The position numbers and the translations under genes are program-made. Positions 5,550-6,217 of a stretch of DNA of 6,217 bases are shown one piece after another; position 1 is the first letter of the stretch; each line of letters begins with the position of its first letter. The stretch spans positions 1 through 6,217 of the forward strand of contig JAFYRC010000056.1 in the NCBI GenBank assembly GCA_017547065.1. The letters run 5' to 3'. The notes below the pieces were generated by a model. It searched no databases. It was not told the origin of the DNA and saw only the letters and a list, made by a program, of their open reading frames with translations. This DNA comes from Tidjanibacter sp. (GTDB lineage Bacteria; Bacteroidota; Bacteroidia; Bacteroidales; Rikenellaceae).

Positions 5550-5554
5550 AGATA
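5547..5554 (-). promoter_or_regulatory. -7 promoter element for rplY
   Basis: The minus strand reads TATCTTTG then C, an exact match to the Bacteroidota primary-sigma -7 consensus TAnnTTTG. The -33 position (19-21 bp upstream) falls inside heptad array 4 and shows no TTTG. The start of transcription should be near 5541. Confidence 0.7.
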
Positions 5555-5563
5555 CAAATAAAA

Positions 5564-5591
5564 TTGAGAATTGAGAATTGAGAATTGAGAA
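5564..5591. repeat. Heptanucleotide tandem array 4 (four perfect TTGAGAA units)
   Basis: Four identical copies of TTGAGAA in 28 bp, followed by TTTTT and a T-rich stretch. It begins 10 bp upstream of the rplY -7 box and covers its -33 region. It is the most perfect of the six arrays, suggesting recent expansion. Confidence 0.95.
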
Positions 5592-5618
5592 TTTTTATTT
5601 TTTGGCCACAAAAGAGGT

Positions 5619-5646
5619 AGCCAACAGCTAATAGCCAACAGCCCCA
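5619..5646. repeat. Heptanucleotide array 6 (AGCCAAC type)
   Basis: In-register 7-bp units AGCCAAC, AGCTAAT, AGCCAAC and a degenerate AGCCCCA. On the other strand these are of the TTRGCYR type, matching array 1. It lies upstream of the feo promoter. Confidence 0.7.
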
Positions 5647-5664
5647 ATTTACCTACTTTTGGGT

Positions 5665-5696
5665 ATTGACTGGGTGGGCGGGGTGGAGTAATTTTG
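5665..5696 (+). promoter_or_regulatory. Promoter of the feoAB fusion gene
   Basis: TAATTTTG at 5689-5696 matches TAnnTTTG exactly. ATTG at 5665-5668 stands 20 bp upstream, the right place for a -33 element. Read in the sigma-70 way it is TTGACT, 17 bp, TAATTT. The start of transcription would be near 5703, leaving a leader of about 20 nt. Confidence 0.65.
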
Positions 5697-5710
5697 CACC
5701 CGTGCAAAAT
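5691..5710. promoter_or_regulatory. Candidate iron-responsive operator of feoAB
   Basis: ATTTTGCACCCGTGCAAAAT is a perfect inverted repeat with 9-bp arms around CC. It overlaps the -7 box and the predicted start, so a bound protein would block transcription. Its place before a ferrous-iron transporter suggests a metal-dependent repressor of the Fur or DtxR class. The sequence does not match the classic Fur box or the IdeR/DtxR consensus, so the regulator is unknown. Confidence 0.55.
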
Positions 5711-5723
5711 GTTTGGTAACAGA

Positions 5724-6217
5724 ATGAAACTTTCGCAATTAGAAAATGGCCAAGAGGCCGTCATCATAAAGGTCGCCGGACACGGTGGCTTCCGCAAGCG
5801 CATAATGGAGATGGGCTTTGTGCGTGGGCAGGTGGTGCGCTCGGTGCTCGACTCGCCCATGAACGACCCCGTGAAGTACAACATTATGGGCTACGACGTA
5901 TCCCTACGTCGCAGCGAGGCCGAGATGATTGAGGTGCTCCCCCGTGAAGAGGCCGACCTCCACTTGGAGCCCGTGGGTGGCTTTGCATGCAACAACCTCT
6001 GCGAGGGTTGCAGTGTGAGTGGGTGTGGCCATCGCTCGACCAACACTCCCCGTCGTAACGAGATAAATGTGGCCCTCGTGGGCAACCCCAATAGTGGTAA
6101 AACCTCGCTCTTCAACGCCCTATCGGGCAGTAGCGAGCACGTTGGTAACTACAGTGGCGTTACGGTGGATGCCAAGCGTAGCCGATTCAGCTATAAGGGC
6201 TACCGCATAAACATCAC
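5724..6217 (+). CDS. feoB: FeoA-FeoB fusion ferrous iron transporter, N-terminal part
   Basis: 164 codons are present and the frame is open to the right edge. Residues 1-71 form a FeoA domain (SH3-like): [17 protein letters not shown], then [15 protein letters not shown] and a terminal [15 protein letters not shown]. Residues 72-112 are a linker with four cysteines and a histidine (C89, C93, C96, C101, H103). From 113 the FeoB GTPase domain begins: P-loop GNPNSGKTS at 120-128 and switch I NYSGVTVD at 142-149. FeoB imports Fe2+ across the inner membrane under G-protein control and FeoA assists it. A single fused chain is common in Bacteroidota. The membrane part lies beyond the window. I chose the ATG at 5724 because MKLSQL is the usual FeoA start. 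An in-frame ATG at 5709 would add five residues and begin almost at the predicted transcription start. Confidence 0.95.
   Translation, partial: MKLSQLENGQEAVIIKVAGHGGFRKRIMEMGFVRGQVVRSVLDSPMNDPVKYNIMGYDVSLRRSEAEMIEVLPREEADLHLEPVGGFACNNLCEGCSVSGCGHRSTNTPRRNEINVALVGNPNSGKTSLFNALSGSSEHVGNYSGVTVDAKRSRFSYKGYRINI

Noticed and set aside
87..5646. Heptad arrays as a CRISPR array
   Set aside because: Units are only 7 bp with no spacers, and no cas gene is in the window.
5498..5884. Minus-strand open frame of 128 codons over the feo promoter
   Set aside because: It crosses two heptad arrays and the start of feoAB on the wrong strand. No family resemblance.

Overview
The window looks like chromosomal DNA from the Bacteroidota, most likely order Bacteroidales. 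The evidence is TAnnTTTG-type -7 promoter elements, little Shine-Dalgarno sequence, a FeoA-FeoB fusion, a MutL with a divergent C-terminal half, and the neighbourhood rhomboid / mutL / small membrane protein / dnaJ / grpE. An Alistipes-like (Rikenellaceae) source would fit, but the sequence alone cannot settle the genus.

Layout. Six genes lie on the minus strand and are read from right to left: rplY (L25/Ctc, 4897-5454), grpE (3903-4490), dnaJ (2525-3688), a 103-residue single-pass membrane protein (2145-2456), mutL (130-2010), and the first 24 codons of a rhomboid-family protease (1-72), which runs off the left edge. On the plus strand, divergent from rplY, is the start of a FeoA-FeoB ferrous-iron transporter (5724 to the right edge). 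The 269-bp region between rplY and feo carries a good -7 element for each direction, and each is overlapped by a dyad. The Feo dyad (5691-5710) is a strong operator candidate.

How the genes relate. GrpE and DnaJ are the nucleotide-exchange and J-domain co-chaperones of DnaK (dnaK is not in the window). L25/Ctc binds 5S rRNA and is stress-linked in some bacteria. MutL is the mismatch-repair matchmaker. The rhomboid and the small membrane protein are membrane proteins of unknown substrate and function.

The most unusual material is between the genes. (1) Two imperfect hairpins, about 40 nt after the stop codons of grpE and rplY, share a nearly identical core with the same bulges at the same places. 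Their outer stems are unrelated in sequence but each is self-complementary. (2) Six short tandem arrays, all with a 7-bp period, lie in the intergenic regions and none in a gene. Two sit 13-14 nt before start codons (rhomboid, dnaJ), and two occupy the region upstream of candidate -7 boxes (rplY, grpE). (3) An alternating purine-pyrimidine tract inside a dyad precedes mutL. These are the best candidates for something undescribed. All genes recognised here belong to known families.
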